Assembly: GCF_014647875.1 (NCBI RefSeq)
Contig: NZ_BMQA01000009.1
Location: 1 to 64,000, forward strand
Length of the DNA: 64,000 nucleotides
DNA from: Streptomyces brasiliensis
Lineage (GTDB): Bacteria; Actinomycetota; Actinomycetes; Streptomycetales; Streptomycetaceae
Direction: 5' to 3'
In this document: in pieces, positions 31,739-46,426 of the stretch
Position numbering within the stretch: the stretch's first letter is position 1
Layout: every line of letters begins with the position of its first letter
Notes under the pieces: generated by a model
The model's database searches: none
Seen by the model: only the letters and a program-made list of their open reading frames with translations
Told to the model about the DNA's origin: nothing
Position numbers and translations under genes: made by a program

Positions 31739-32584
31739 GTGTCTGACGTGTCTGACCCGAACCTGAACGACGCCGTCGAGCGTCGCGAGGACGCAGCCGA
31801 GTCCGTGCATGACGAGCTCGACATCGTCGAGGGCGCGGACGAGCAGGACGAACTCGAGGCTGAGGACGCTCAGGCGGGGGAGCCGGCCGAGGAGGCTGCT
31901 CTCCAGGTCGTGACCGACGACGAGATCGAGGCGGCCGAGGAAGAGCCGGCCGAGCCTGCGGAGCCCGTCGACCCCGTCCAGGCCCTGCGCGAGGAGCTGC
32001 GCTCGCTGCCCGGCGAGTGGTACGTCATCCACACGTACGCCGGCTACGAGAACCGCGTGAAGACCAACCTGGAGCAGCGCGCCGTCTCGCTGAACGTCGA
32101 GGACTACATCTTCCAGGCCGAGGTGCCGCAGGAAGAGGTCGTCCAGATCAAGAACGGCGACCGCAAGACGATCAAGCAGAACAAGCTGCCGGGTTACGTC
32201 CTGGTCCGCATGGACCTGACCAACGAGTCCTGGGGCGTCGTCCGCAACACCCCCGGCGTCACCGGCTTCGTCGGCAACGCCTACGATCCCTACCCGCTGA
32301 CCCTGGACGAGATCGTCAAGATGCTCGCCCCGGAGGCGGAGGAGAAGGCCGCCCGCGAGGCCGCCGAGGCCGAGGGCAAGCCCGCGCCGCAGCGCAAGGT
32401 CGAGGTCCAGGTGCTGGACTTCGAGGTCGGCGACTCGGTCACCGTCACGGACGGCCCGTTCGCCACGCTCCAGGCCACGATCAACGAGATCAACCCCGAT
32501 TCCAAGAAGGTCAAGGGCCTGGTGGAGATCTTCGGCCGCGAGACGCCGGTGGAACTCTCCTTCGACCAGATCCAGAAGAACTAG
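31739..32584 (+). CDS. nusG: Transcription factor NusG
   Basis: A 281-residue elongation/termination factor. An acidic Glu/Asp-rich N-terminal extension of about 85 residues, typical of streptomycetes, precedes the NGN domain ([38 protein letters not shown]). A C-terminal KOW domain follows ([34 protein letters not shown]). It bridges RNA polymerase to Rho or to S10 in the ribosome. GTG 31739 has GGAAGAAG upstream. A strong intrinsic terminator follows at 32616. Confidence 0.97.
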   Translation: MSDVSDPNLNDAVERREDAAESVHDELDIVEGADEQDELEAEDAQAGEPAEEAALQVVTDDEIEAAEEEPAEPAEPVDPVQALREELRSLPGEWYVIHTYAGYENRVKTNLEQRAVSLNVEDYIFQAEVPQEEVVQIKNGDRKTIKQNKLPGYVLVRMDLTNESWGVVRNTPGVTGFVGNAYDPYPLTLDEIVKMLAPEAEEKAAREAAEAEGKPAPQRKVEVQVLDFEVGDSVTVTDGPFATLQATINEINPDSKKVKGLVEIFGRETPVELSFDQIQKN

Positions 32585-32615
32585 CCGGCACCGGCTTCTT
32601 CTGGAACCACCTCTT

Positions 32616-32665
32616 CCGAGCAGGTCAGACGGGCTCTCGTAGCCAGTCTGACCTGCTCGGTTTTT
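32616..32665 (+). terminator. Intrinsic terminator after nusG
   Basis: A perfect 15-bp stem, CCGAGCAGGTCAGAC pairing with its complement at 32646-32660, with a 15-base loop and TTTTT immediately after. It separates secE-nusG from rplK-rplA. Confidence 0.93.
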
Positions 32666-32762
32666 GGCCGCGCATCTATACCCGTTATCGTTGTGCGGTA
32701 TGCCTTCATCCGGGACGCGACCCGGGCGGGGGCACACTTCGATCGAAAGGACCCGGAGAGCT

Positions 32763-33197
32763 ATGCCTCCCAAGAAGAAGAAGGTCACGGGGCTCATCAA
32801 GCTCCAGATCCAGGCCGGTGCCGCCAACCCGGCTCCGCCGGTCGGCCCCGCGCTGGGTCAGCACGGCGTCAACATCATGGAGTTCTGCAAGGCCTACAAC
32901 GCCGCGACCGAGTCGCAGCGCGGTTGGGTCATCCCGGTGGAGATCACGGTCTACGAGGACCGTTCCTTCACCTTCATCACCAAGACGCCGCCGGCCGCCA
33001 AGATGATCCTCAAGGCCGCGGGCATCGAGAAGGGCTCGGGCGAGCCGCACAAGACCAAGGTCGCCAAGATCACCGAGGCGCAGGTCCGCGAGATCGCCCA
33101 GACCAAGCTGCCCGACCTCAACGCCAACGACCTGGACGCCGCCGCGAAGATCATCGCCGGTACCGCGCGCTCCATGGGCGTCACGGTCGAGGGCTGA
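32763..33197 (+). CDS. rplK: 50S ribosomal protein L11
   Basis: A 144-residue protein that with 23S rRNA forms the GTPase-associated centre, the thiostrepton target. The N-terminal domain shows [20 protein letters not shown] and [17 protein letters not shown]; the C-terminal RNA-binding domain ends in [21 protein letters not shown] 32763 is the family start ([10 protein letters not shown]); GAAAGGACC lies upstream. It forms an operon with rplA, which follows after 85 bp. Confidence 0.98.
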   Translation: MPPKKKKVTGLIKLQIQAGAANPAPPVGPALGQHGVNIMEFCKAYNAATESQRGWVIPVEITVYEDRSFTFITKTPPAAKMILKAAGIEKGSGEPHKTKVAKITEAQVREIAQTKLPDLNANDLDAAAKIIAGTARSMGVTVEG

Positions 33198-33282
33198 CCT
33201 CAACCCCGTAAGCAGAAGAACCGTGGCAGGGCCTGCTCGGCCCGTACACCACGACTCCTTTCAGAACACACAGGAGCAAGTT

Positions 33283-34008
33283 GTGAGCAAGCGCAGCAAG
33301 GCTCTCCGCGCTGCGGACGCCAAGATCGACCGGGAGAAGCTGTACGCCCCGCTCGAGGCCGTCCGTCTCGCCAAGGAGACCTCCACGACCAAGTTCGACG
33401 GCACCGTCGAGGTCGCCTTCCGTCTGGGTGTCGACCCGCGCAAGGCCGACCAGATGGTCCGTGGCACCGTGAACCTTCCGCACGGCACCGGTAAGACCGC
33501 CCGGGTCCTGGTCTTCGCGACCGGTGACCGTGCCGAGGCCGCGCGTGCCGCGGGCGCCGACATCGTCGGCGCCGACGAGCTGATCGACGAGGTCTCGAAG
33601 GGCCGTCTGGACTTCGACGCCGTCGTCGCCACCCCGGACCTCATGGGCAAGGTCGGCCGCCTCGGCCGCGTCCTCGGTCCGCGTGGTCTGATGCCGAACC
33701 CGAAGACCGGCACCGTCACCCCCGACGTGGCCAAGGCCGTCAACGACATCAAGGGCGGCAAGATCGAGTTCCGCGTCGACAAGCACTCGAACCTGCACTT
33801 CATCATCGGCAAGACGTCGTTCGACGACACCAAGCTGGTGGAGAACTACGGCGCCGCGCTGGAGGAGATCCTCCGTCTGAAGCCGTCCGCCGCCAAGGGT
33901 CGCTACATCAAGAAGGCCGCCATCAGCACCACGATGGGCCCCGGCATTCCGGTCGACTCCAACCGCACCCGCAACCTCCTCGTCGAGGAGGACCCGGCCG
34001 CCGTCTGA
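33283..34008 (+). CDS. rplA: 50S ribosomal protein L1
   Basis: A 241-residue L1-stalk protein that aids tRNA release from the E site and in many bacteria represses its own L11-L1 operon. The family segments are [40 protein letters not shown] and [18 protein letters not shown] 33283 follows CAGGAGCAAGTT. The operon ends in a long terminator at 34053. Confidence 0.98.
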   Translation: MSKRSKALRAADAKIDREKLYAPLEAVRLAKETSTTKFDGTVEVAFRLGVDPRKADQMVRGTVNLPHGTGKTARVLVFATGDRAEAARAAGADIVGADELIDEVSKGRLDFDAVVATPDLMGKVGRLGRVLGPRGLMPNPKTGTVTPDVAKAVNDIKGGKIEFRVDKHSNLHFIIGKTSFDDTKLVENYGAALEEILRLKPSAAKGRYIKKAAISTTMGPGIPVDSNRTRNLLVEEDPAAV

Positions 34009-34052
34009 GCCGTGCGCTCACTCCGGTAGCCGCGTCAGGGACGCGATGCGGA

Positions 34053-34098
34053 GCACGGGCCCCGCAACCTTCCGAGGTTGCGGGGCCCGTGCCTTTTC
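34053..34098 (+). terminator. Terminator of rplK-rplA operon
   Basis: A perfect 17-bp stem, GCACGGGCCCCGCAACC with its complement at 34076-34092, a 6-base loop, and CTTTTCC after the stem. Confidence 0.92.
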
Positions 34099-34159
34099 CG
34101 GTGTACGTCCATGCCCTGCGTTAGCGTGCGAACACAGCAGTCGCATAGGGGTGGGACGT

Positions 34160-35008
34160 ATGAAGAGCACGACCGTGCGCCGCGGCGCCCTCACGATCGC
34201 GGTGACGATCGCGCTCTCGGGGACGGGCGCCTGCACCTCCTCCGGTTCCTCCGGGGCCTCCGGCACGTCCGGCAGAGGCACGCCGCACGCCGGCGTCGTC
34301 GCGGCCCTGCGCAGTGCCGAGAAGCGCACCGACGACGCGGAGTCGGCCAGGGTCCGCTCCACCACGACCATGGGCTCCGACCTGTCCATGACGGCGAACG
34401 GCGTCCTCGGCTGGAGCGACGGCACGACGGGCACCGTCACCATCGCCTACACCGGCGGCACGACGGCCGACCTGATGCGCAAGCTCGGTACGACCTCGAT
34501 GGAGGCCCGCTATCTGCCCGACGCCTACTACGCGAAGGTCGGCGAGAGGTTCGCCGCGCAGGCGGGCGGCAAGCACTGGATCCGCTACGAGTACGCCGAC
34601 CTCGCCGGCCTCGGCAACCAGATGCAGACCACCGCGCCCCACCACTCGGTGAAGCTCCTGCTGACCTCCGGCGACGTGAGAAAGGTCGGCGAGGAGACCG
34701 TCCGGGGCGAGCACACCACCCACTACACAGGCGCGGTGGACGTCGCCGGCCTGGCCTCCGGGGAGCTGAAGAAGCAGCTCACCCGGGCCGGCGTCATCAC
34801 GGAGACCGTCGACATCTGGATCGACGACCGCGACCTGCTCGTCAAGAAGGTCGAGAAGGGCCGGACGGCGAACGGCGCCTACAGCCAGACCGCGTACTAC
34901 AGCGAGTACGGCGCGAAGGTCTCGGCCACCCGGCCCCCGGCGAGCGACACCGAGGACTTCAGGGACCTGCTGTCGAAGCAGGGGGCGACACCCCGTAGCA
35001 CCTCCTGA
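34160..35008 (+). CDS. Putative lipoprotein (LppX/LprG-like), copy 1
   Basis: A 282-residue secreted lipoprotein candidate. A basic N-terminus (MKSTTVRRG) and hydrophobic stretch lead to LSGTGAC, an imperfect lipobox with Cys as the expected acyl site, then a Ser/Gly linker. The mature part is a single beta-rich domain like mycobacterial LppX/LprG proteins ([39 protein letters not shown]). It is a paralogue of the next gene. The location between L1 and L10 is, from memory, conserved in Streptomyces. A lipid or glycolipid carrier role is inference. Confidence 0.78.
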   Translation: MKSTTVRRGALTIAVTIALSGTGACTSSGSSGASGTSGRGTPHAGVVAALRSAEKRTDDAESARVRSTTTMGSDLSMTANGVLGWSDGTTGTVTIAYTGGTTADLMRKLGTTSMEARYLPDAYYAKVGERFAAQAGGKHWIRYEYADLAGLGNQMQTTAPHHSVKLLLTSGDVRKVGEETVRGEHTTHYTGAVDVAGLASGELKKQLTRAGVITETVDIWIDDRDLLVKKVEKGRTANGAYSQTAYYSEYGAKVSATRPPASDTEDFRDLLSKQGATPRSTS

Positions 35009-35100
35009 CCCCGGGAGAATTCAGGAGCCGCTGTCACACCCGTGGGATAGGCTCACGCGGTCTTGCTGTGAGTGGCTCATGTCTTCCTTGGGGGGAATCA

Positions 35101-35961
35101 ATGAGAGCTTCTGTACGCGTTTCGGGCGGGGCCAAGGTCGCAGGCGCCTCGCTGGCCGCCCTGCTCCTCGCCGCCGGTGCGGTCGGCTGTTCCAAGGGGG
35201 CCGACGAGCAGTCGCCGGCCATGACCCCGGCGGCTGCCGTCGCCAAGGCGGCGAAGAAGACGGAGCGCATCACGTCGCTCCGGTACCGGATGGACGGGAC
35301 GATGCCCGGCGCGGGCTCCGTCAAGGGAGAGGCGGCGATGAGCATGAAGCCGCTGGCGATGAGCATGAAGATGACCTCGTCCCAGACGCCCGACCCGGTG
35401 GAGGTCCGCCTCGTCGGCCAGGCGCTCTACATCAACGGCGGCGCCGAGGCCGCCAAGGAGATGGACGGCAAGAGCTGGATGAAGCTCGGCACGTCCGAGC
35501 TGGGCGCCGCCGGCAAGGGGCTGAACACCGACTCGCTGGGCGCCGGCCAGGCCGGCCAGAACCCGGCCGCGGAGTCCACCTTCCTCACCGGCTCCAAGGA
35601 CGTGAAGAAGGTCGGCACCGAGACCGTCGACGGCGTCAAGACCACCCACTACAAGGGCACGGTCACCCTCGACGAGCTGCGCAAGGCCATGAAGGGCGGC
35701 GACAAGGACACCCGCGAGAGCCGCGAGAAGAGCCTTCAGCAGTACGAGAAGATGGGCGCCGACAAGATCACGATGGACATGTGGGTCGACGGCAGCGACC
35801 ACGCCAAGCAGTTCCGGATGAACTCGGACACCGGCAACGGCCCGCTCGACATGACCATCACCTTCCTCGACTACAACAAGCCGGTCACCGTGAAGGCCCC
35901 GCCGGCCTCCCAGACCGTCGACCTGGCCCAGATGATGAAGGACGCCCAGGCCCAGGGCTGA
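35101..35961 (+). CDS. Putative lipoprotein (LppX/LprG-like), copy 2
   Basis: A 286-residue lipoprotein with a clear signal peptide: [13 protein letters not shown], with Cys27 or so as the lipidation site. The mature domain shares with copy 1 the pattern [19 protein letters not shown] followed by a helical insert (residues about 190-220) and [16 protein letters not shown]. This is the LolA/LppX-like fold. ATG 35101 was chosen for its signal peptide. It is 92 bp downstream of copy 1 and precedes the rplJ leader. It is probably anchored to the outer face of the membrane; the ligand is unknown. Confidence 0.82.
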   Translation: MRASVRVSGGAKVAGASLAALLLAAGAVGCSKGADEQSPAMTPAAAVAKAAKKTERITSLRYRMDGTMPGAGSVKGEAAMSMKPLAMSMKMTSSQTPDPVEVRLVGQALYINGGAEAAKEMDGKSWMKLGTSELGAAGKGLNTDSLGAGQAGQNPAAESTFLTGSKDVKKVGTETVDGVKTTHYKGTVTLDELRKAMKGGDKDTRESREKSLQQYEKMGADKITMDMWVDGSDHAKQFRMNSDTGNGPLDMTITFLDYNKPVTVKAPPASQTVDLAQMMKDAQAQG

Positions 35962-35999
35962 GCGCCGTACGGACGGATTTGCTCGACCGCACCCCGTTC

Positions 36000-36245
36000 C
36001 CGTACTCTCCTACAGAAGCCAAAGACCGCTGGTCGTTGCCGTGCTCTCGCAAGAGGGTGCGGTGGCCGAAGGATCCGCTGACACGCGGACGACCCGCGCA
36101 GGTGACTGTGGAAGTGCTCCCGGAGCCCGCCGCCGTAGTGTGCGAGCAGCCGGTCGAGCTACGCCCCGTGCGCCTGCGCCGGGGCGTTTCGTTTACCCCA
36201 GCCCCTTCCGAGCGGTCTCATCACCCGGAAGGAGGCCGACGCTCT
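36000..36245 (+). promoter_or_regulatory. rplJ leader region (L10-binding type)
   Basis: No gene fits here. The 250-base leader before rplJ corresponds to the known L10 leader, where L10(L12)4 binds mRNA to repress its own synthesis. Within it a hairpin CGCCCCG/CGGGGCG (36162-36186) followed by TTTCGTTT looks like an attenuator. The kink-turn itself I cannot draw reliably by eye. AAGGAGG at 36229 serves rplJ. Confidence 0.6.
36162..36193 (+). terminator. Attenuator hairpin upstream of rplJ
   Basis: CGCCCCG at 36162-36168 pairs with CGGGGCG at 36180-36186, with TTTCGTT directly after, 53 bases before the rplJ start. It fits transcription attenuation within the leader. Confidence 0.6.
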
Positions 36246-36776
36246 ATGGCAAGGCCCGACAAGGCTGCCGCGGTGGCCGAGCTGACGGAGCAGTTCCGCA
36301 GCTCGAACGCCGCCGTGCTGACCGAGTACCGGGGTCTCACCGTGGCGCAGCTCAAGACGCTGCGCCGTTCGCTCGGTGAGAACGCCCAGTACGCCGTGGT
36401 GAAGAACACGCTGACCAAGATTGCGGCCAACGAGGCCGGGATCACGACGCTCGACGACCTGTTCAACGGTCCGACGGCGGTCGCCTTCGTCACCGGTGAC
36501 CCGGTGGAGTCGGCGAAGGGTCTTCGTGACTTCGCCAAGGACAACCCGAACCTCGTCATCAAGGGCGGTGTCCTTGACGGCAAGGCGCTGTCCGCCGACG
36601 AGATCAAGAAGCTTGCGGACCTCGAGTCCCGCGAGGTTCTGCTCGCCAAGCTGGCGGGCGCCTTCAAGGGCAAGCAGACCCAGGCTGCTCAGCTCTTCCA
36701 GGCGCTCCCGTCGAAGCTCGTCCGCACCGTGGATGCTCTTCGCGCCAAGCAGGACGAGCAGGGCGGTGCCGAGTAA
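36246..36776 (+). CDS. rplJ: 50S ribosomal protein L10
   Basis: A 176-residue protein that anchors L7/L12 dimers on the ribosomal stalk. The conserved N-terminal rRNA-binding part has [19 protein letters not shown] and [12 protein letters not shown]; the C-terminal helix ([20 protein letters not shown]) binds L12. ATG 36246 follows GGAAGGAGG. rplL follows after 111 bp. Its own product is known in bacteria to repress the operon through the leader upstream. Confidence 0.97.
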   Translation: MARPDKAAAVAELTEQFRSSNAAVLTEYRGLTVAQLKTLRRSLGENAQYAVVKNTLTKIAANEAGITTLDDLFNGPTAVAFVTGDPVESAKGLRDFAKDNPNLVIKGGVLDGKALSADEIKKLADLESREVLLAKLAGAFKGKQTQAAQLFQALPSKLVRTVDALRAKQDEQGGAE

Positions 36777-36887
36777 CTCGGCTCGCGCATTGACCGCCGC
36801 CTGACGCGACGGTCGCAGCGGGCCGACCGTACGCCCGCCAGACATGTACATCCGGCACCAGCCGAATTAGTGGAAGGATCGCCCATC

Positions 36888-37271
36888 ATGGCGAAGCTCA
36901 GCCAGGAAGACCTGCTCGCGCAGTTCGAGGAGATGACCCTCATCGAGCTCTCCGAGTTCGTGAAGGCGTTCGAGGAGAAGTTCGACGTCACCGCCGCCGC
37001 CGCGGTCGCCGTCGCCGCTCCGGGTGCCCCGGGCGCCCCGGTCGAGGCCGTCGAGGAGAAGGACGAGTTCGACGTCATCCTCACCGGCGCCGGCGACAAG
37101 AAGATCCAGGTCATCAAGGTCGTGCGTGAGCTGACCTCCCTGGGCCTGAAGGAGGCCAAGGACCTCGTGGACGGCGCTCCGAAGCCGGTCCTCGAGAAGG
37201 TCGCCAAGGACGCCGCGGAGAAGGCTGCCGAGTCCCTCAAGGGCGCCGGCGCCTCCGTCGAGGTCAAGTAA
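36888..37271 (+). CDS. rplL: 50S ribosomal protein L7/L12
   Basis: A 127-residue stalk protein. N-terminal dimerisation helices (residues 1-35) are followed by an Ala/Pro/Gly-rich hinge ([17 protein letters not shown]), then the C-terminal domain that recruits translation GTPases ([36 protein letters not shown]). ATG 36888 matches the family start [10 protein letters not shown], with GGAAGGATC upstream. A hairpin at 37339 sets its level relative to rpoB. Confidence 0.98.
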   Translation: MAKLSQEDLLAQFEEMTLIELSEFVKAFEEKFDVTAAAAVAVAAPGAPGAPVEAVEEKDEFDVILTGAGDKKIQVIKVVRELTSLGLKEAKDLVDGAPKPVLEKVAKDAAEKAAESLKGAGASVEVK

Positions 37272-37338
37272 GACCCTTCGGAGTCCTCGCGACTCCCGCG
37301 TGACGACCACGGCCCGGTAGGGCTGTAACGCGAACGCA

Positions 37339-37376
37339 CCGAAGAGCGATCATCCATCCGGGTGGTCGCTCTTCGG
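37339..37376 (+). terminator. Hairpin between rplL and rpoB
   Basis: CCGAAGAGCGA (37339-37349) pairs with TCGCTCTTCGG (37366-37376) across a 16-base loop, followed by CGTTTACG. A partial terminator or processing site at this junction is general among bacteria. Confidence 0.75.
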
Positions 37377-37666
37377 CGTTTACGAGGGCCCGGCGGCGGC
37401 TGCCTTGCACCCTCGGTCGCGAGGGGTATGGTGATCTTCGTCGTGCCTCGAGCGCCCCTGGTGGCAGGCTGCAAGTGACGAGCGCAGCACCCGGTTTGGG
37501 CAAGGGAGGCCTTGACGAACCGCACGCAGCGCGCAATTCTCAGGGCGTCGTCACAACGATCCGAATCCGAGGCATGGATCGACGACGAAGAGGGCAGTAT
37601 GAACGTGCGTTGAGGGCAGGCATGCCGAGGGCGTTGACAACAACTAGGGTCTCAAAAAACCCGCAC

Positions 37667-37695
37667 TGGACATCAGTGTGCCAAGTGGCTACACT
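37667..37695 (+). promoter_or_regulatory. rpoB-rpoC promoter
   Basis: TGGACA at 37667-37672 and TACACT at 37690-37695 with a 17-bp spacer form a good sigma-HrdB-type promoter, about 180 bases before the rpoB start. The rest of the 600-base interval from rplL holds no gene that I can see and forms the rpoB leader. Confidence 0.65.
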
Positions 37696-37878
37696 GACCC
37701 TTTGCGCTGCCTGTTAGCTGTCCCCTGCCCGTCACCAGGGGCATGCCCTCGCTTGAGCACCGACGACCGGATCATCCCTGACCTGGCTTTATCGCCAGTT
37801 CAGGAACAACCTGTCTCCGTGCACGGGAGAGGGGCCGGCACGCGCGTAGTGAGTCCGAGCCCTCGGAAGGACCCCCTC

Positions 37879-40800
37879 TTGGCCGCCTCGCGCAACGCCT
37901 CGACCGCGAATACGAACAACGGCGCCAGCACCGCCCCGCTGCGCATTTCCTTTGCAAAGATCAAGGAGCCCCTCGAGGTTCCGAACCTTCTCGCGCTCCA
38001 GACCGAGAGCTTCGACTGGCTCCTCGGCAACGACGCCTGGAAGGCTCGCGTCGAGGAGGCTCTGGAGAGTGGTCAGGACGTCCCCACCAAGTCCGGCCTC
38101 GAGGAGATCTTCGAGGAGATCTCCCCGATCGAGGACTTCTCCGGGTCGATGTCGCTGACCTTCCGTGACCACCGTTTCGAGCCGCCCAAGAACTCCATCG
38201 ACGAGTGCAAGGAGCGCGACTTCACGTACGCCGCCCCGCTCTTCGTCACGGCTGAGTTCACCAACAACGAGACCGGCGAGATCAAGTCCCAGACCGTCTT
38301 CATGGGCGACTTCCCGCTCATGACGAACAAGGGCACCTTCGTCATCAACGGCACCGAGCGTGTCGTCGTCTCGCAGCTGGTCCGCTCGCCCGGTGTCTAC
38401 TTCGACTCCAGCATCGACAAGACGTCCGACAAGGACATCTTCTCCGCCAAGATCATCCCGTCCCGGGGTGCCTGGCTGGAGATGGAGATCGACAAGCGCG
38501 ACATGGTCGGTGTCCGCATCGACCGCAAGCGCAAGCAGTCCGTCACCGTCCTCCTGAAGGCGCTCGGCTGGACGACCGAGCAGATCCTCGAGGAGTTCGG
38601 CGACTACGAGTCGATGCGCGCCACCCTGGAGAAGGACCACACCCAGGGCCAGGACGACGCGCTGCTCGACATCTACCGCAAGCTGCGTCCGGGCGAGCCC
38701 CCCACGCGTGAGGCCGCGCAGACGCTGCTCGAGAACCTGTATTTCAACCCGAAGCGCTACGACCTCGCCAAGGTCGGCCGCTACAAGGTCAACAAGAAGC
38801 TGGGTGCGGACGCCCCGCTCGACGCGGGCATCCTGACCGTCGAGGACGTCATCTCGACGATCAAGTACCTGGTCAAGCTGCACGCGGGCGAGACCGAGAC
38901 GGTCGGTGACTCCGGCCAGACGATCGTCGTCGAGACCGACGACATCGACCACTTCGGCAACCGCCGCCTGCGCAGCGTCGGCGAGCTCATCCAGAACCAG
39001 GTCCGTACGGGTCTGGCGCGTATGGAGCGCGTCGTGCGCGAGCGCATGACCACGCAGGACGTCGAGGCGATCACGCCGCAGACCCTGATCAACATCCGGC
39101 CGGTCGTCGCCTCCATCAAGGAGTTCTTCGGCACCAGCCAGCTGTCCCAGTTCATGGACCAGAACAACCCGCTGTCCGGGCTGACGCACAAGCGTCGTCT
39201 GTCCGCGCTCGGCCCGGGTGGTCTCTCCCGTGAGCGGGCCGGCTTCGAGGTCCGTGACGTGCACCCCTCGCACTACGGCCGCATGTGCCCGATCGAGACG
39301 CCCGAAGGCCCGAACATCGGCCTGATCGGCTCGCTCGCCTCGTACGGCCGGGTCAACGCGTTCGGTTTCGTCGAGACGCCGTACCGCAAGGTCGTCGACG
39401 GCCAGGTCACCGACGAGGTGGACTACCTGACCGCCGACGAGGAGGACCGGTTCGTCATCGCGCAGGCCAACGCCACGCTCAACGACGACCTCAGCTTCGC
39501 CGAGGCCCGCGTTCTCGTCCGTCGCCGTGGCGGCGAGGTCGACTACGTCGGTGGCGAGGACGTGGACTACATGGACGTCTCGCCGCGCCAGATGGTGTCG
39601 GTCGCGACCGCCATGATCCCCTTCCTCGAGCACGACGACGCCAACCGTGCCCTCATGGGCGCGAACATGATGCGCCAGGCCGTCCCGCTGATTAAGTCGG
39701 AGTCCCCGCTCGTCGGCACCGGCATGGAGTACCGCTCCGCCGTCGACGCCGGCGACGTCGTCAAGGCCGAGAAGGCCGGTGTGGTCCAGGAGGTCTCCGC
39801 GGACTACATCACCACGGCCAACGACGACGGCACGTACATCACGTACCGCCTGGCCAAGTTCTCCCGCTCCAACCAGGGCACCTCGGTCAACCAGAAGGTC
39901 ATCGTCTCCGAGGGCGACCACGTCGTCACGGGCCAGGTGCTCGCCGACGGCCCGGCCACCCAGAACGGTGAGATGGCGCTGGGCAAGAACCTGCTCGTGG
40001 CGTTCATGCCGTGGGAGGGTCACAACTACGAGGACGCGATCATCCTGTCGCAGCGCCTCGTGCAGGACGACGTCCTCTCCTCGATCCACATCGAGGAGCA
40101 CGAGGTCGACGCCCGTGACACCAAGCTCGGCCCCGAGGAGATCACCCGGGACATCCCGAACGTCTCCGAGGAGGTCCTCGCCGACCTCGACGAGCGCGGC
40201 ATCATCCGCATCGGTGCCGAGGTCGTCGCCGGTGACATCCTCGTCGGCAAGGTCACGCCCAAGGGCGAGACCGAGCTGACGCCGGAGGAGCGCCTGCTGC
40301 GCGCGATCTTCGGTGAGAAGGCCCGTGAGGTCCGTGACACCTCGCTGAAGGTGCCGCACGGTGAGATCGGCAAGATCATCGGCGTGCGCGTCTTCGACCG
40401 CGAGGAGGGCGACGAGCTTCCCCCCGGTGTGAACCAGCTGGTGCGCGTCTACGTCGCGCAGAAGCGCAAGATCACCGACGGTGACAAGCTCGCCGGCCGG
40501 CACGGCAACAAGGGTGTCATCTCGAAGATCCTGCCGATCGAGGACATGCCGTTCCTGGAGGACGGCACCCCGGTCGACATCATCCTCAACCCGCTGGGTG
40601 TGCCGTCCCGAATGAACCCGGGACAGGTCCTGGAGATCCACCTCGGCTGGCTCGCCAGCCGCGGCTGGGACGTCTCCGGGCTCGGCGAGGAGTGGGCGCA
40701 GCGTCTCCAGGCCATCGGTGCCGACCAGGTCGCCCCGCGCACCAACGTCGCCACCCCGGTCTTCGACGGCGCGCGCGAGGACGAGCTGGCGGGTCTGCTG

Positions 40801-41364
40801 CAGCACACCATCCCGAACCGGGACGGCGAGCGCATGGTGCTCCCGTCCGGCAAGGCGCGGCTGTTCGACGGCCGCAGCGGTGAGCCGTTCCCGGACCCGA
40901 TCTCGGTCGGCTACATGTACATCCTGAAGCTGCACCACCTGGTCGACGACAAGCTGCACGCCCGTTCGACCGGACCGTACTCGATGATCACCCAGCAGCC
41001 GCTGGGTGGTAAGGCCCAGTTCGGTGGCCAGCGCTTCGGCGAGATGGAGGTGTGGGCCCTCGAGGCCTACGGCGCCGCCTACGCGCTCCAGGAGCTGCTC
41101 ACCATCAAGTCCGACGACGTCACCGGCCGCGTGAAGGTCTACGAGGCCATCGTCAAGGGCGAGAACATCCCCGAGCCCGGCATCCCCGAGTCCTTCAAGG
41201 TCCTCATCAAGGAGATGCAGTCGCTCTGCCTGAACGTGGAGGTGCTCTCCAGCGACGGTATGTCCATCGAGATGCGTGACACCGACGAGGACGTCTTCCG
41301 CGCTGCGGAGGAGCTCGGCATCGACCTGTCCCGGCGCGAGCCGAGCAGCGTCGAAGAGGTCTGA
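37879..41364 (+). CDS. rpoB: RNA polymerase beta subunit
   Basis: An 1161-residue catalytic subunit. I chose TTG 37879, preceded by GGAAGGA, because the protein then begins [14 protein letters not shown], the Streptomyces N-terminus, and has the expected length; the upstream frame is not conserved in character. The rifampicin region is wild type ([15 protein letters not shown] then [14 protein letters not shown]). Also visible are the [13 protein letters not shown] catalytic-loop segment and the C-terminal [20 protein letters not shown]. It is cotranscribed with rpoC, 94 bp downstream. Confidence 0.98.
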   Translation: MAASRNASTANTNNGASTAPLRISFAKIKEPLEVPNLLALQTESFDWLLGNDAWKARVEEALESGQDVPTKSGLEEIFEEISPIEDFSGSMSLTFRDHRFEPPKNSIDECKERDFTYAAPLFVTAEFTNNETGEIKSQTVFMGDFPLMTNKGTFVINGTERVVVSQLVRSPGVYFDSSIDKTSDKDIFSAKIIPSRGAWLEMEIDKRDMVGVRIDRKRKQSVTVLLKALGWTTEQILEEFGDYESMRATLEKDHTQGQDDALLDIYRKLRPGEPPTREAAQTLLENLYFNPKRYDLAKVGRYKVNKKLGADAPLDAGILTVEDVISTIKYLVKLHAGETETVGDSGQTIVVETDDIDHFGNRRLRSVGELIQNQVRTGLARMERVVRERMTTQDVEAITPQTLINIRPVVASIKEFFGTSQLSQFMDQNNPLSGLTHKRRLSALGPGGLSRERAGFEVRDVHPSHYGRMCPIETPEGPNIGLIGSLASYGRVNAFGFVETPYRKVVDGQVTDEVDYLTADEEDRFVIAQANATLNDDLSFAEARVLVRRRGGEVDYVGGEDVDYMDVSPRQMVSVATAMIPFLEHDDANRALMGANMMRQAVPLIKSESPLVGTGMEYRSAVDAGDVVKAEKAGVVQEVSADYITTANDDGTYITYRLAKFSRSNQGTSVNQKVIVSEGDHVVTGQVLADGPATQNGEMALGKNLLVAFMPWEGHNYEDAIILSQRLVQDDVLSSIHIEEHEVDARDTKLGPEEITRDIPNVSEEVLADLDERGIIRIGAEVVAGDILVGKVTPKGETELTPEERLLRAIFGEKAREVRDTSLKVPHGEIGKIIGVRVFDREEGDELPPGVNQLVRVYVAQKRKITDGDKLAGRHGNKGVISKILPIEDMPFLEDGTPVDIILNPLGVPSRMNPGQVLEIHLGWLASRGWDVSGLGEEWAQRLQAIGADQVAPRTNVATPVFDGAREDELAGLLQHTIPNRDGERMVLPSGKARLFDGRSGEPFPDPISVGYMYILKLHHLVDDKLHARSTGPYSMITQQPLGGKAQFGGQRFGEMEVWALEAYGAAYALQELLTIKSDDVTGRVKVYEAIVKGENIPEPGIPESFKVLIKEMQSLCLNVEVLSSDGMSIEMRDTDEDVFRAAEELGIDLSRREPSSVEEV

Positions 41365-41458
41365 CGGGAGTCCGGAGGCCTTCCCTGTGAAGGCCTCCGG
41401 CCCCAGGACCCCCGTATCAGACCCAAAGACTCACAACCCTGAGAGGGATTGACGCATA

Positions 41459-45358
<3,900 letters not shown>

Positions 45359-45375
45359 GCGAGCAGCTTGAGTTG

Positions 45376-45407
45376 AAGGGCGGTCACCTTTCGGGGTGAC
45401 CGCCCTT
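45376..45407 (+). terminator. Terminator after rpoC
   Basis: AAGGGCGGTCACC (45376-45388) pairs perfectly with GGTGACCGCCCTT (45395-45407), loop TTTCGG. Confidence 0.88.
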
Positions 45408-45549
45408 CGGCGTACCCGGCGTGTGAATTCCGGCGCGCGGCGCGCGAATTGCCGCGCGCGGAAAGGCGAAGGAAGGAAACCATGCCGGACAATGGGCGTT
45501 GAAATGTGACAGAGGCCGGTATTCGGGAGCGGTCCCGGGGGAGGTGCCC

Positions 45550-46095
45550 ATGTCCCAGCCGACACCGTGGCAGCAGCAGCCCTGGCAGCCGTGGCAGGGG
45601 CAGAGCGGTTCGTCGATGCTCGCGTCGCACGCCGACCGGGAGCGCGCCGTGGACGTGCTCAGGGCGGGCTTCGGCGAGGGGCGGCTGCTGCGGGACGAGT
45701 TCGACAAGCGGGTCGCGCGGGCGCACCAGGCGCGCACGGTGGGGGAGCTGGCCCTGCTGGTCGCCGACCTCCCGCAGGGGCCCGTACCGGTCGCTCTTGT
45801 ACTTCCTGCCGCGCCGACGGCCGTCCCGGCGGCCTTCATGCCCGCCCCGCGCCCGCCGGCCAACGGGAAGGCCGTGGGCGCCATGGTCTGCGGAGTCCTC
45901 ACGGTCATGACCGCCGGCATCACCGGCATCCCCGCGGTCGTCCTGGGCCACTCGGCCCGCGCGGAGATCCGGCGTACGGGTGAGGGCGGCGACGCGCTCG
46001 CCCTGACCGGGCTGATACTGGGCTGGCTGTCGATCGCCGGCTGGGCGCTGTTTTTCACGATCATCATCGTGGCCGCGGCCGCCTCGCCGGGCTGA
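45550..46095 (+). CDS. DUF1707/DUF4190 membrane protein
   Basis: A 181-residue protein. After a Gln/Pro/Trp-rich N-terminus (residues 1-22) comes a DUF1707 (SHOCT-like) domain, [23 protein letters not shown] and [20 protein letters not shown] Pro-rich linker and a DUF4190 unit with two membrane helices follow ([21 protein letters not shown] and [20 protein letters not shown]). ATG 45550 was preferred to an upstream Met for its ribosome site (GGGGGAGGTG). Found beside rpoC in other streptomycetes; function unknown. Confidence 0.8.
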   Translation: MSQPTPWQQQPWQPWQGQSGSSMLASHADRERAVDVLRAGFGEGRLLRDEFDKRVARAHQARTVGELALLVADLPQGPVPVALVLPAAPTAVPAAFMPAPRPPANGKAVGAMVCGVLTVMTAGITGIPAVVLGHSARAEIRRTGEGGDALALTGLILGWLSIAGWALFFTIIIVAAAASPG

Positions 46096-46204
46096 CCTGG
46101 GCGAACCGGCAGTGCCGAAGATCATCGGCCATGGATTCGAAGATCGTCGGCGGGCCGGAGTTTTGGCATGGTTCGCGCAGCTGGGCAGGGGCCGCCCATT
46201 TGTT

Positions 46205-46233
46205 TTGACCGCAGCGTATGAGGTAGGTACGCT
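46205..46233 (+). promoter_or_regulatory. str operon (rpsL) promoter
   Basis: TTGACC at 46205-46210 and TACGCT at 46228-46233, 17-bp spacing, in a locally AT-richer stretch. It would give a leader of about 190 bases containing the hairpin at 46352. Confidence 0.6.
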
Positions 46234-46351
46234 CAGACCTTGTGCCTGGGGTGTGCCCTGGCTCTCGTGCGTGCCTTCAACCGCATCGCGAGCCGCGACC
46301 GGCCACCGTAATCTGCGCCCTTTTCGCCTTGCGGCGGAGGTCTGCGGGATT

Positions 46352-46379
46352 CGACACACCCGACCGCGTGGGTCGGAGA
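46352..46379 (+). promoter_or_regulatory. Leader hairpin shared with S10 operon, copy 1
   Basis: A 28-base element containing the hairpin CCGACC-GCGTG-GGTCGG, 47 bases before the rpsL start. An element with only one base different lies at 57450-57477, 59 bases before rpsJ. It is probably an RNA-level control site common to both ribosomal protein operons; that role is inference from conservation and position. Confidence 0.6.
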
Positions 46380-46426
46380 CGTTCCAGGTTAGCTGTACCC
46401 ATCGGCACACAGAAACCGGAGAAGTA

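Noticed and set aside
37634-37639. TTGACA as a -35 for rpoB
   Set aside because: No acceptable -10 at 16-19 bp; the TGGACA/TACACT pair downstream is better.
37789-40959. 1056-codon frame antisense to rpoB
   Set aside because: Shadow of rpoB codon bias with no recognisable domain or ribosome site.
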